From: Chelonoidis abingdonii
Lineage: Eukaryota; Chordata; Testudines; Testudinidae
Length of the DNA stretch: 64,000 nt
Direction of reading: 5' to 3'
Assembly (NCBI RefSeq): GCF_003597395.2
Contig: NC_133771.1
Location: 134,143,439-134,207,438 of the forward strand
The notes beneath the pieces are model-generated. The model had not been told where the DNA came from. It saw only the letters and a program-made list of their open reading frames with translations, and ran no database searches. Numbering within the stretch: position 1 is the first letter of the stretch; each line of letters begins with the position of its first letter. Made by a program: the position numbers and the translations under genes. This document shows positions 12,165 through 27,100 of this stretch, one piece after another.

Positions 12165-15100
12165 CTAAGAAAGAAAAGTGACATTAGTTAATATTTTATT
12201 AACTGTGAACCATGAATGATTTACAAGATGACTAATACTTTTATTTTTGCACACCTGTGCTAACATGGAACATGCAAAATATAACCAATGTCTAGAAGTA
12301 TATTTCTTCCTTTAAATTTGAAGACAATGTAAATACATAGAGTAATATACTAAGTAGGAACAGGTGGTGGCATATACATTCCTACATATTCACTGTATCT
12401 CAAACTGGCCTGTGATCACATGACTGGGTTCACAACACATTAAGACGCTCCATGCTACTGTAAGATGGTTTGAGAAAAGAATAAATACTACCCATACTCA
12501 CTTGTGACTCAAGGAAATTGAGTGCATAGATCAAAGCGTTTTATTTGTTGATTGACTACTTTAGAAATATAACTACTTCTACTTATGTCTACCTTTAGTA
12601 TTGCTCAGTATGTAGATCCTAGTGTTAAATCACACAACTGAATGGAGAGAGTTCAGCAGCAATGGAACAACTGTCAACTCTACTGCAGCTCACAATGTTT
12701 CAGACATTGAACAACAGTGTACAGCAACACATTGCAGAAATGTACTGGGGTACGATACATCATACAGTAGCTGTATTTTGCGACATGGATTTAGTATTAC
12801 ACAATCGGACCGACTACTCCAGTCAATGCGTCTAGTTCTTTAATTCTGATTCTACACATGTCTTACACTGTGCAGTCATTTACAAAGGAGCAAAGACTGT
12901 GAAAAATGCTATAAATCAATATCTTTTATATTTAATGTAAAGTAGGTATAAAGACTAACCATAGGCAGCTTGTTATTTTTCAAGTTTAAGCATGTTACTG
13001 GGTTTAGTTGAAATGCAAGTTTTGTGACGTATAAAAAAGGGGTCAAGTGTATTTACACCAGATGGAGTATGGAGTACACACCTTTTTCTTCTACTTTAAT
13101 AAAGCATTTGTACTGTTGTTAAACTTCTAAAAAATGCAAAGGTTATACTATCAATAGGGAGAATGCAAAAGTTTATACGCCCTTCATTTATGGCGAAGGT
13201 AGCATTCAATATCTTTGTGTAATCCTGAAAAAGTGGGGTTCTGAGCCATAGTGCTACTCCGTTTTGACAGGACGTCATATGTGTTGTAAAATGTGAACTG
13301 CCAATCCATACTCTTTACATTATAAAAATCAGAAAATTTGTTAGAAAACTCCATTCTGCTGTTTTGCGATAATTAATGAATGCCATCTTACACTGTAGAT
13401 TGCTACTATAATAGTGTGTTTACGGTCAACTAATCATTACCCCTATGGAGTATAATTTTGTACACTGGTAGAAAAACCCCAGCCTTTAAAGGGACTAATT
13501 TCTGTTCATTACCTGAAGGGATACACCAGTCCACACAAAAGTGATTAACCACGGTCACACACATCGCAGAACATCATTTCTTCTTCAGGTGAGGCTGCCC
13601 ACATTATAATGATGTTTACACACTCATACACTGGCCAAGGTAGGTCTTAATCATATAGCAAACAAGCTCCATAGCTTCAAGACTAAGAAGGGTGGCCTAG
13701 ATTTAAAACCAATATTATTAATCGCACCTTTAGAAAATGAAGTTGTAAAATAATTTAGTAAATTAATTATGAGCTATTCTTACAAAATCAAGTTACTCAC
13801 CTAAAGACTCAGTGCAGTGAATTGTTCTAGTAAATTTAAGTACAACTTAAGGAAATTCTAAAGAGCAAATGTTTTCTAGGAAGACTGAAATGTTGTATCA
13901 ATTATTATTACAAATTCCACTGAAAGAGTATAAACGGGCATTAAAACTCCCGCATTTCCAGTTAAGTTTAAAGTCGTATATCATACTTACCACTGTTGTC
14001 ACATGGGAGCAGTGTATTAAGTGCTTCAGTTCTTCCTTTTGTTGGTCCTTACCTTCAGACAAATTCCACATATAGCATTGTGGAGTGACCTTGGCTGGAA
14101 GGGTAGGAGAGGGCTATAATTCATCCCGAAGAATTATAATGGATTTACAGGAAATTTGTTAAGGTATCTCCATTTTTAACTTTTGTAAATACTATGATTG
14201 TTCCTGTGATTGAAGTGACTCTTAAGACATAAGGTGATATTTGACAAACACTGCTTATTTAAAATCTTAGAAGAGGTACCAAATTTGATATTTAGAGATG
14301 TGCAGTGAGCTATTATGTAAATACATTTACAAAAAATATGAAACCAGAACAAAGTGTAAGCTAGATCTCCTGCAGACTTGTAGTCTAGCACTTCCCTTAA
14401 ATAGGAATACAATACATCATACTATATATACCTTTAAAGCTAAATCAAATTGTCAAATATAGGGGAATAGCGAAGAATGTTTATATGAATCTCCAAATTC
14501 ACAAGCTTCCATGTACACAAGAGAACATTAAATTCCTAAGAAATGCAAAATTACTTAACCCAACCTGAATGGAAGCTAAAATTATACCACAAAAAAATAC
14601 AATGTAATACACTTATTTGTATTTTAAGCTTCCAAAAGTTAATCAGTATTGTTGAATTGCACTATATAAATGTATGTGTTGCTTTATGGTTTACTGTTCC
14701 TTTTTTCATACAAGTCATCATGATTGCCTGTTGCTATAGAAAACACTATAATTCTACATTAAACAACCACTGCTAGAGAGAGAGTGGTAACTGTGAAAGA
14801 AAGAACTGAGTTCATACATCTATTTAAGGCAAAGACATCCCAGTGCTTAAATTGGCTGTGTACTGGTTCCCATGATTTGTTGTAGTAATTTTGTGACCAA
14901 ACCCAAAGATAAGCTAGCAGTAGCTTTACTTAGAGGAAAAGAAAAAATAAAGTAAGGTATCAAATTGTTTCTCAAAGGGACACTCCAAACCTTTATATCA
15001 GACTTCAACCTACTGCAATCTTAATGAAGGTTGGATTCAATACATCACTTAATATGTTTAAATCCACTATTGCCACAGATTTTTAAAAATCTGTCTCAGT

Positions 15101-18100
15101 GATATTTTATATTCATTGTACAGAAAATCAACCATCTAGTTTTAAAAAAAAAAAAAAAAAAACTTGCCCAATGAAAGAGAGAATAAAAGTGGTAGACTAC
15201 TTTCAACCTAAGATGGTATTAATAAAAATGGCAGGGAACATAAAGCTATTAAAAAGAAAAAAGTATTCAATACTGCCCCTTTTAAAACAAAAATGTTATT
15301 TACCAGCCAGCTCTTTCCTAACATTTAGCAAGATAATTAACGTCTTCAGCAATTCTTAATCTGTCAGAATTCATTGCCTTGCTTTTAAAATGTTTGAAGT
15401 TACCAAACCCCCTTTTGTGGCTATAGTCTGCTTAACTTGTCTGGCCTGAAGAGTTTTAAATAAAACCCACCGGATATTTATATACAACTTCCTTTTCAAA
15501 AGATGACAGAGGCATTCAGAGAGACTTTTTTTGCTTATTTATTTTAAAAAAGCATAGTCAAACCTGTTTTATACATAAATATAGTAAAACTGTAAAAGAA
15601 GTCTAACATTCACAAATGTCTCTACAAAATAAATATCATGGAAGTGAAAGCATACATAGAAAATTCTTACTGGTAACTATTCTATGTCTCCTACATATAT
15701 ACCTTGTATACCCTGCTCTTCCCAACAAAAGGATAGTGGCACATACTTAAACCTCAGTCTTGCTGTGTTTATCTACCCTCTTGTTGCTTACTGCTACATT
15801 CTAAGAGTAAGGTTTTTGTTGTGTTCTTTTACCTATAGCTAAGTAAAACAAACCTCTCTAAAATAGCAAGTGCACTTCTCTAATCCAAATTCTATTTCAG
15901 CTATGAATTATTCATACTATACTGCCATAATATACAGCAGCAAACTCCCTCTCACTCCAATGAAACTAAAGTGAACTAACTTTTGGTTACTGTACCCCTG
16001 TTAGTGTATGTGTAGTTAATACTTTGATACATATAATTATAAAATTAGACACTGACTTATGTGTATTTATTGTTAATACTTCCCTCTACTTCCACTCTAC
16101 TAACTTGTGTTCACTAGAAACTGAAATAATCACAGCATATTAAAAACAGAGAGCCCCAAGGTATGGAAGCACTCTTTTTAAAAAAAAAAAAAAAGGGGGT
16201 GGGGGGGGAGGGAGAAAAACAAACCAAACAAAACACAAGGTATTCACATTTCAAAGCAATTCAAGTTCTACCAGCCTAAAGAAATTAAATGGCTTTTAGG
16301 GAACACTATGAAAATATCTGTCTATCCTGTATGGGAAATCATAATATCCCATTTGACCATTTTATTTTCCAAATCACCTTCATCTTATTTTGATGAAGGG
16401 TGAGGCAGAGGGACTCTGTAACTAACTTCCATGCTGCTGTGCTGCAGCTCAGAGTCTCAAATCAAGCATTGCAACCACCCAGACAAGCATGATTTTTCTC
16501 TGAGGTCCTACTGCCTGTGGGCAAGGCATTTAAATTTCATATATAGTGAACCCATGGCAAAATGTTTTGGGGACCTAGTAGCTCAACACATGGCAGATTT
16601 ATTATGTGCAAAAACCTCCTGAACTCTGAGAACAGAACCCTGTGTGTGCAATGTAGTAGCCAGTCCTGCATCAATTGCAACAACATCCAAGACGCATACA
16701 CTTTGTGATGTAACGAAATATAAAACATGCTAACCATATCAGTTAAAAGGGTGACACTTAATAAAAATGGCTTCACACAAAATACACCAGTTTTCCTGCT
16801 TAAAAAGAGAAGTAAATATGAGAATTCCATTGTATCATTTATACTGTATTGACTATAGCTATTCACTTATATATATTGATGTTGCAGCAATTATCCTTCA
16901 ATTTTAATTAAATGTAACCTAAAGATTATCCTATAAAATGTGGACAAACTGAATAATACAGAGGAAAAATATTACCCAAAACCCCAGAATGTAAAGGGAC
17001 ATTTAAGATCCATTTATAGCCTTCAGCTTCAAGTGCCTTCATATTTAGGTACGTTCTGGTATATCAATATCTGTTCAATCATTTTGTAGGCCACCTCTAA
17101 CAAGAATGTTCACATCTAATCAGTTTTAAGATATTTCATGTAAGGGGCATACTAAAGATGTTTTAAAATTCCCATTTAAAAAAAATGCACAGCTGTGCCA
17201 CCTCTTGAGGTATCAACAGCCTGATGCATCACCTTTGAGTAATGCTAGGTACGCTGAAGTTGTGAAGACGTGCCATACAAATATTTTGGCACTGTAAGTT
17301 ATCGAGTTAGCTTGCACTAATTGCTTTGTTACTAACATAATCGGTAGTTTAAATTAATGGGTAATAGCCATTTGGGTCCATTTTCAAACTGCAGTACTGC
17401 ATTACTTGTACAGCTCTACATTTAGGAGTTCAGAACCTTACAAATGGTTCTGTTTCATTCGTTCTCTCTATGTATTCAAAAGACCACTAGACAGAGCAGA
17501 CTAACCAACAGATACTGTACTTTGTGGTCTTCATACCTAAATGAAGCTCCTTTTTCTGTCAGACCAGTCGCATACAATCTCTAATGTAAAGTTAAACAAT
17601 GCTAACACTTTTTCAAGCTTCATCTTTGGATTTCATATTCTTGAAAATACTGGCATGAGTTTGGGTCTGTAATAAGCAATTCGCAAAGTTACATATATAA
17701 AAAGATATTTATATTACACAGTTCAAACATCCATAATTTGCATCTATCCTAAAAAACTCCTCAAAAGAGGAGAGATGGCGCAAGCTTGATAGTTTTGTTA
17801 TAAACTGCAAAAAATATGTATTGTGCAATTATCGAATCTACAGAAACCTTTTCCAATCAACTGACGCTGTCCAATTCTTATTGACAACTAACTTCTAAGT
17901 TTGATGTATAGCTTCTTTATCAACCAACAGTAAATTTAGATTGTTAGCAAACATTCCTGAATTGTAAAATTCAAACCATTAACAGCCCACAATTACCTTT
18001 GCTGCTGCAAGATTTCTCAAAACATACGATCTTGACATCACAGAAAAAAAAATCTTGCTTTTTTTTTTTTTTAAAACAGCATCTTTTGGCAAACACTCCC

Positions 18101-21100
18101 AATTACCATGGTTTAAACCCTTCCTTACTGTAGCATCTTGCCACACAATGGGCCTGCTCCTGCTCCCGCTCCCACTGAAGTCAATGGCAAACTTACTGAA
18201 TTCAATGGGAGCAGGATTGGACCACATGTATTTTGAAAGTGTACAATCAAGACCCCTTTCCTGTACAAAGTTCCATAGACTAAAATTTAAATCATGCAGA
18301 TAAATATATTTCAAGAGAAATTGGAGTTCAATCTCATTTGACTAATGGGAAAGTGTTACATTATTAATATTGATTATTCTATCCTGGGTTTGGTAATCAC
18401 TCCTTTACAGATGTTAAAGTGCCTTATCATCATAGCCAAATTTTAGCATGAGTAAGAACATTCTGCCGACAGAAATGCCTTTTGTAACATGAATTAGATA
18501 AACTGTTATTCTCCATATCTGTCCCAAGTGTTTGGGTAGTGTTGCTTAAACTGTAGTTAGTTTTGCATTCCGCCCCAAAGTTGGCTGCACTTATTGGTAA
18601 GTGAAGTAAAACCTATAAATAGTCTAATACTTGGGGATCCTTCAGGATGTAAGGCCCTATTTAAGTGCATGTTATGACAATATATTCAGCCATATTGCTG
18701 CGCCTTACAGCACTGGTCTCATGATCTGTTGCCATACTAATTAGTACTAAGACAAAAACAGCGAATACTCGATGGTGGTTTTACACTGACTGCTACATTA
18801 AAGCAGTCAGGAAAATAAAAAATTCTCTTTATAACAGCCATAATTTTTTTTTGCTGTAATTGCCCAGAAATCAGTTATGACACAGAATTAGAAGCCACTC
18901 CATAGCCAGGGTAACAGAAAAGCCCCTAGTGAAATAAAAGACAAAAAAGGAAGGAAAGAAGCAAACAGCTGAGAGCACAACAGGAGAGCAGCTAGTGAAG
19001 TACAGCAAGCAGAACTTCCATATTTTTGAAAAACAAAGTTAAATATTTCAGGGAGAGAGGCTGGTCAGTAAAGAAGCGGAGTCAGGGGCTTTTTTCTTCT
19101 ACCTTGTACCCAGGAACTGATTTGGACAGTACAGAACGTTTGGAACCATCTTTTCTTGGAGTAGCACTTTTGTCTCTTGTTTTTTGTCTTCCCTGAAAAG
19201 AATCCTCCTGGTTGTCATTGGCGCATTCACCTTCAGACACATTGCCAGATGAGTTGTCCTATAATAAAAACGTAACTTTTTTTGAGAGAGAGAAACTAGT
19301 CTTTTCTAAGCTCCAATGCCAACAAGGGTTAGTGGCTTCCTATCTACAGGAGCACAGGTGAAATTTGGTATGGCCAGTTTTATTGTAACCTTTTATGTCT
19401 ATATGTCTCACACAGAGGCTGGCATCACAGCACAAGGGTTCCAGTATTTTCCAGGGGATCCTCATGCAAAATCGGTGAAGCAGCATTTATCCTTTGTTCT
19501 AAATTGTTTTAATTTAAGACTTGTCAAAACCAAATTATTTACCAATATGCTGGATGTTCAACATCTATCAAGTCTTTCACAGATACAGGCCAGAAAAGCA
19601 AATAAATTGCCCAACACATGTTTGAAATATGCTACCAAACTGCATGAAATTTGGCATCTAAAAGAAGCATTAAAATGGTAAAACCAATTTTTTTTTTTTT
19701 TTTTTTTTTTTTGCTTCTGCCTCACAGTTCTCCTTTAACCTAAACTCTACTGGACACAGATGTTAAAAATCCAAGCGAAGCCACTACTGACATTGACCAA
19801 AGGGAAGGGGAAGAAAGAGAATCTCTTTTTTGTTAAAGATCACTTTTCAATTTATCTCACCGAATTGCCTTTGATTTTCCGTTTGTCGTCCCCTCGACCC
19901 TCTTCTGCATCATCCGAATCTCCATCACTGTCCAGTGCAGGCAGTTCTGGATCCAAAGGTGGTTCATAAAGGGCTGTGTTTAATGGCAAATAACGAAGTT
20001 CATCTGGGGAGTATCTAAAATCAAGAAATAATTGTTTACTACCATATACTTACACACACACACACCCCATTAACAAAATATAAAAACACTTAATTGCCAG
20101 TGAAAAATAAAAAAAAAAGTCTGGACAAGCTGAAAGCCCATTTTTAACTGCATATAACATTACCACAATTGTGTGCACATGAACAATAATTATGTACACA
20201 ATTCTGAAAATCTGGGTCACAAATACATCTCTTCTTCTTGGTCATAAATGTTACTCCATGTTAAAGAATATTTGGTTACATTTAAAAAAAAACACTTCAG
20301 CTACTCAGTCCAGTAAAAGGTGCATGTTCTCTCACAGCTTATAGACAAAGGCCTGATCCAAAGCCCACTGAAAACAATGAAGTCCTTCCATTGATTTTAA
20401 TGAGCTTTGGATCAAGCTCGAAACCCTAGTGTCTGAGCAATCAACTAAATAGATCCCCCAATTGTTTGAGAATTCACAGAGACACAAAGTTTAGGAAGTT
20501 ATTCAACATCATATGGAGCTGCACGAAAAAGAACTTTTTAAGACTTCAATCCCGCACTGGAACCTGTTATTCAGCACTCCCTTTGCCACTGTAGAGTTCC
20601 ATTGAAGTCAACAAGTATGTGCACAGCCAAAGAGATTATACTAGCAGATACTAACACAGCATCAGGGCTTAGATGAGTACAGTAAAAGAAGTAGAACCAA
20701 CAGTTTGCTAAATATCCAGAGATAGATTTAACATGTTTGTTGGTTCAAGGTGCTTTGTTCTAGCTGGCAGACTCAGGATAGGTTTAATTATTTTTAACTA
20801 GGGCTGTCAATTAATTGCAGTTAACTCAAATGATTAATACAAAACAAATTAACTAGATTTAAAAACTTAGGCACGATTAATCACAGTTTTTTTTAACAGG
20901 CGTCTTCAGCATGGAAGCATGTACTCTGGAATGGTGATCGAAGCATGTACAAATGTTCAGCATATCTGGCTACACCAGTGTCATGCGAATCCCTGTTCTC
21001 ACTTCCAGGTTTCAGAGTAGCAGCTATGTTAGTCTGTATCCGTAAAAAGAATAGGAGTACTTGTGGCACCTTAGAGAGTAACAAATTTGAGCATAAGCTT

Positions 21101-24100
21101 TCGTGGCCCACAAAAGCTTATGCTCAAATAAATTTGTTAGTCTCTAAGGTGCCACAAGTACTCCTGTTCTTTTCACTTTCAGGTGACATTGTAAATAAGA
21201 AGTGGGCAGCATTATCTCCCATAAATGTAAACAAATTTGTCTTAGCTATTAGCTGAACAAGAAGTAGGACTGAGTGACTTGTAGGCTCTAAAGTTTTACA
21301 TTGTTTTTCTTTTGAGTGCAGTTATTTAATAAAAAATAATAAGTCTATATTTATACGTTACAGTTTCATGATAAAGAGATTGCATTATACTACTTGTATG
21401 AGGTGAATTGAAAAATACTATTTCTTTTATCTTTTTACAGAGCAAATATTTGTAATAAAAATAGCAGAAAGTGAGCACTGTACACTTTGTATTGTGTTGT
21501 AATTAAAATTAATATATTTGAAAATGTAGAAAACATCCAAAAATATTTAAATAAATGGTATTTTATTATGGTTTAACAGTGCAATTAAAACTGCCAGTAA
21601 TTGTGACTTTTTTTTCAAATCTCATGATTAATCTTTTTAATCATCTGACAGCCCTATTTTAACCAAAATTAATACAGAACAGCATTTTAATGTGGACTAA
21701 TACATTAACTATATTTATATTTGTGTTGGAAGATGATTATGACAGTTAATCTAAGAGACTGGCATAATCCATGGAACAAACATTTTACACCCACATATTC
21801 ACCAAAGATCAAACAATGCATACACTGAAACCTCCAGTAAGTAATGTTTACTATCCCCAAGAGCCTATTTATTTTACATTATATAAAATACCATATGGAC
21901 ACATATATAAATATAAAACAAATTTCACAATTATTAATTAGGCTCCAAAAGAAAGCAGTAAGGGACACAGAATTATGTGGACTGAAATTTCAAAAATATG
22001 CCAATTATATTTAGTGCACATTTCATATGTTAATTATGAAATGTACTTCCTTGAGAAATGAGCATGCTTTTTTCAGCAAAATGGGGAAAAAATGTAACAC
22101 GTGAAATTTGTGGCATGGGATTAATACGTCATAGAATATCAAACATTTTAATGCAGTTATAATCCTTCAGATATTGCCTCAATTTCTAACATTTTAAGTG
22201 TTTTTTCATTGGGAACATACAATGAATGGTGCAGGTATACAAACTCTATATTCCTAGCAACTAAATACCTGAGAAGGCTGCTGTGCATTAGTTATTCCAC
22301 TTAAATGACCTTTACTTTAAGTCAGCATTAGAAAAGATGAATGGAAAGTACAGGTGCATTAGGTGTGCACATAACCCTTCTTGGTAAAACCACACCCTTT
22401 TGGAAATCATTTTGCACTCATATAGCAACTGTGATCTGAGGATCTCAAATCACTTTATCAAGGGGACCACTATTCCTGTTTTACGAATGGTGAAACCGAG
22501 GCCTACTGCGAATTCGTGACTTGCGTATGGTCACACTGCAATCTAGCAGCAATCAGGAATAAAATCTTGGCTCTCGGTTATCTGTTCTAATAACCAAATC
22601 AAGCTGCATCTCCATTTGCTTCACTCTGGAGATAATGTACATTGAGTCAACCCTTACATATAACATGGAAGTTTCTGGAGAAAACATTTCCAGGCTAATC
22701 TTGGGCAATACAACGTATTAAGGCTATGTGCCACAGGGCAGAGGTTTTAAAAGCTTATATACACAGTGAAGCATAGGCATTTTGAGAGGGAGAGGGGTCC
22801 GTTTATCAAAACTTTCCCTCCTCTCTCACACATCCAATTTCACCTAAATTCTTAGGCCATCCAAAATCAATCAAAATTAGCTATTAGTAATGATCAGTCT
22901 TAGAAAAACCACTTCCTAAAACTGTTTCTCTGCATTCATGCAAAATTGCTGCATAGAAAGCGTTGGACCACAAGCCTGCAATACAAAATTTAGACATATC
23001 ACATATACTCTTGACAGTGTCTGTAGAGCCCTAGCACTGAATGGACACAGAGAGTGAACTACTCTCTGTTGCATGTCAAATCAGTCCCGCTAGAACAGTG
23101 GTGGGCAACCTGCAGCCCATCAAGGTAATCCGCTGGCAGGCTGCGAGGCAGTTTGTTTACATTGACTGTCTGCAGGCACGGGCACCTGCAGCACCCTGTG
23201 GCCTTGCCTGTGAATGGTCAATGTAAACAAACTGTCTCGCAGCCCACCAGTGGATCACCCCGACGGGCCGCATGCAGCCCGCGAGCCACAGGCTGCCCAT
23301 CACTGCTCTAGAACAAGGCTGAGGCACACTGACAGAGCAGTGTGGAGAAGCTTGCACTGCTGCTGCCACTGCCAAACTTGTTCAGTGGAGAATGCACTTC
23401 AGTCTTTTGGTCGGTCAGACTCCCGTACCTCACGGACATAAAATTCACTCAAAATTATTTTGTAAGTATTATCACTAATACTCATCTCAGCTAGTTTCCT
23501 GGGAAAGACAAGCAAGTAGATGTAATATAGACAGCAACTATGATATCTTTTTAAGTACCTTTTGTAGTACTCCTGGAACTGGCCTGGTATGAGAGCCACT
23601 GGATAAGGACTAACCTTTGTTCTCTCTGTAGGTAATATTTTGTATTTTCCTTGAGGCACCTGGATAATCTGTATTGTTTAATAAAAAACAAAGATCTCAT
23701 TTTTCACACAAGCAACTTTTTTTTTTTTTAATTCATTTGTCTCTTCCACATTTTTGAACTCGGCCTTTATTATGCTGGAACAGTCACCTGATTTTTCCCA
23801 GATTCACTGCAGCACTTAAGGACATATATTATATACAGCATATTTTATAGTTCTACTGTCAAAATAATATTCTATAAAAATCTAAATAATAAATGCCTAT
23901 TTAACTAGGGCTGTTAATCACAACTCACAACTAACTCAAAAAAATTAATTACGATTAAAAAAATTAATCGTGCTTAATCGCACTGCTAAACAGAACAACA
24001 ATTGAAATTTATTAAATATTTTAGGATGTTTTCCTACATTTTCAAATACATTGATTTCTATTACAACATAGAATACAAAGTGTTCAGTGATCACTTTATA

Positions 24101-27100
24101 TTATTTTTTATTACAAATATTTGCACTGTAAAAATGATAAAAGAAATAGTATTTTTCAATTAACCTCAGACAAGAACTGTAGTGCAATCTCTTTATACTG
24201 AAAGTGTAACTTACAAATGCAGATTTTTTTTTTGTTACATAACTGCTCTCAAAAACAAAACAGTATAATAATTTAGAACCTACAAGTTCACTCAGTCCTA
24301 CTTCTTGATCAGCCAATCGCTAAGACAAACAAGTTTGTTTACATTTACTGGACATGCTGCTGCCTGCGTCTGATTTACAATGTCCCTGAAAGTGAGAACA
24401 GGCTTCACATGGCACTTTTGTAGCCAGCGTTGCAAGGTATTTACATGACAGATATGCTAAACATTCGTACGCCCCTTTATGCTTCGGCCACCATTCCAGA
24501 GGATATTCTTCCATGCTGATGATGCTCGTTAAAAAATAATGTGTTAATTAAATTTGTTACTGAACTCAGTGAGGGAGAACAGTATGTCTTTGGCTGTTTT
24601 ATCTGCATTCTGCCATATATTTCATGTTACAGCAGTCTCGAATGATGATCCAGCATATGTTCGTTTTAATAACACTTCCACAGCAGATTTGACAAAACGC
24701 AAAGAAGATACCAATGTGAGATTTCTAAAAATAGCTACAGCACTGGACCTAAGGTTTAAGTGCCTTCCAAAATCTGAGGGGGACAAGGTGTGGAGCATGC
24801 TTTCAAAAGTTTTAAAAAAGCAACAATCAGATGTAGATACTATAGAACCCAAACCACCAAAAAAGAAAATCAACCTTCTGCTGGTGGCATCTGACTCAGA
24901 GGATGAAAATGAACACGCAACAGTCTGCTCTGCTTTGGATCGTATCAAGCAGAACCCATCATCAGCATGGACGCATATCCCCTGGAATGGTGGTTGAAGC
25001 ATGAAGGGATATATGACTCTTTAGTGCATCTGGCATGTAAATACCTTGCGATGCTGGCTAGAACAGTGCCATGTGAATGCCTGTTCTCACTTTCAAGTGA
25101 CATTGTAAACAAAAGCGGGCAGCATTATCTCATCTAAATTGTAACCAAATTTGGTTGTCTGAGCAACCGGCTGAAGTAGGACTGAGTGGACTTGTAGGCT
25201 CTAAAGTTTTATGTTGTTTTATTTCTGAATGCAGTTATTTTTTATAAAGAATTCTACATTTGTAAGTTCAACTTTCATGATAAAGAGATTTCACTACACT
25301 ACTTGTATGAGGTGAATTGAAGAATACTATTTTTGTTTTTTACAGTGCAAATATTTGTAATCAAAAATAAACATGAAGTGAGCACCATACACTTCATATT
25401 CTGTGTTGTAATTGAAATCAATATATTTGAAAATGTAGTAAACATCCACAAATATTTAAATAAATGGTATTCTAATGTTGTGTAATAGAGCGTTTTTTTT
25501 TAAATCGCTTGACTGCCCTATATTTAAGACAATGGACACCTAATCTCCTTTATGTCATTATGACTCTGTAATACACCCTTTTATTACATTTACATTACCA
25601 TACAAGCTGCTAAATAAAGTAAAACACAGATTAGTTTTCATACTGAGCATCTTTAAAATGAAATTTTACCAGAGCAGCATAATAGTAGAGAGTAGTAAGA
25701 ACAAGGGTCTCTAACTTTGAAAGCAGACTTTTGTGTACAAAAGTATCGGGTATGATGAGCATATACAAACTAGAATCTCACAGGAACAGCCATAAAAGAG
25801 CAGATCAGTGGTCCACTATCCTGTCACTGACAGGGGCCAATATCAGAAAAGTCTAAAATCTTTAAATGGACTACTATGCAATAATTTATCTATGGGGAAA
25901 GCTTCCGCTTAACTGCTCTCTGGCAAGTAGTGCTTGGCTTAAATTCTGAAGCAAGACTGATACATACTTTTATCCTTTCAGTTGAACTATATAAAATATT
26001 TTTGTTCATAAATGTCTAAACCTTTCTAGACTACTACTAAAATTTTTGCATCAAGAATAATTTGTAGAATTTACTATCACAAGCTAACTTTTTGACAATC
26101 AGTAAATATCAATTTTAAATTTCTTGCCTTTTAATTTCATTAGGTGTCCCCATACTCTTGTGTTATGAGAAATGGTAATAGGGGCATCCAAATGACCTGA
26201 CCTCCTTTATGCTATTTTATATACTACTACCATAACACTTATTTGTCTCATGTCTAAACTAGGTAGTGCTAATAGTGCTTCCTCACGTGGAAGTCTTTCC
26301 AGCTTAAGAAATCAATTAGTTAATATAAAGGATATTAAAAAAACTAAAGTGGAACGCTCTATTCTATTTGGCAAAATTACTTTTTAAAATGTATATATTC
26401 AAATCTATTTATTTCTAACCCAAATTAATTCTAATCCAATATTACGATAAAAAATGGTTACAACAATATGTTTTCAGAAAAAGCACCAAAAAGACTGACA
26501 TCTTTACTATAATAAACAAGGAGCTACCTGTCATTATCAAGCAATAAATTTAAGTCAACTTACATGTGTCTGTAAATCAAAATAGGCTCTTCTTTCTTCC
26601 ATTCGTTCCCGGTTTAAATTGCTGTTAAACTCTGCAGCTTTCTTGGCAGCTTTCTTAATATATTCTGGAACTTTACTAGCTTCTACTTTTTGTGTGTTCT
26701 GTTGTTGCATTTGCTGAAATAAAAATAATTTGAAAAATCAGATATCGCAAAAGGAACTTAATCCACATGCCCAGTATGTTCTGGCTCTGGTTCATTAAAG
26801 TCTGAGGGAGTACTTACAGAGTACTCTTTATAATGATCTGTTATTCGCTGACGTTCTTTTTCTTGCAGTATTACAGAATACTCAGCGTGTTTGGCAGGAT
26901 ATTCTTTAATCATCAAATCAATCACTTCATCACTGCGTAAGGCTGTTAGACCTAGATTAGATAAAACACACTAATAACTCTACATTGCAAAACAAATTTT
27001 AAGTCATTTACCATTTTGACCCGTAGTCTACTGTAAAGTTTGCCATTAAAGCAGACAGCCTAACATACACAACACCTTTCACTGAACATAGAAATTATGC

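Noticed and set aside
12622..12843. A 73-codon plus-strand frame with several N-glycosylation motifs, near the PHF10 3' end.
   Set aside because: It lies antisense within a PHF10 intron in the interval with suspected indel errors, and matches no family.
19316..19681. A 121-codon plus-strand frame in the PHF10 intron.
   Set aside because: No domain, no signal, antisense to an intron, and AT-rich sequence allows such lengths by chance.
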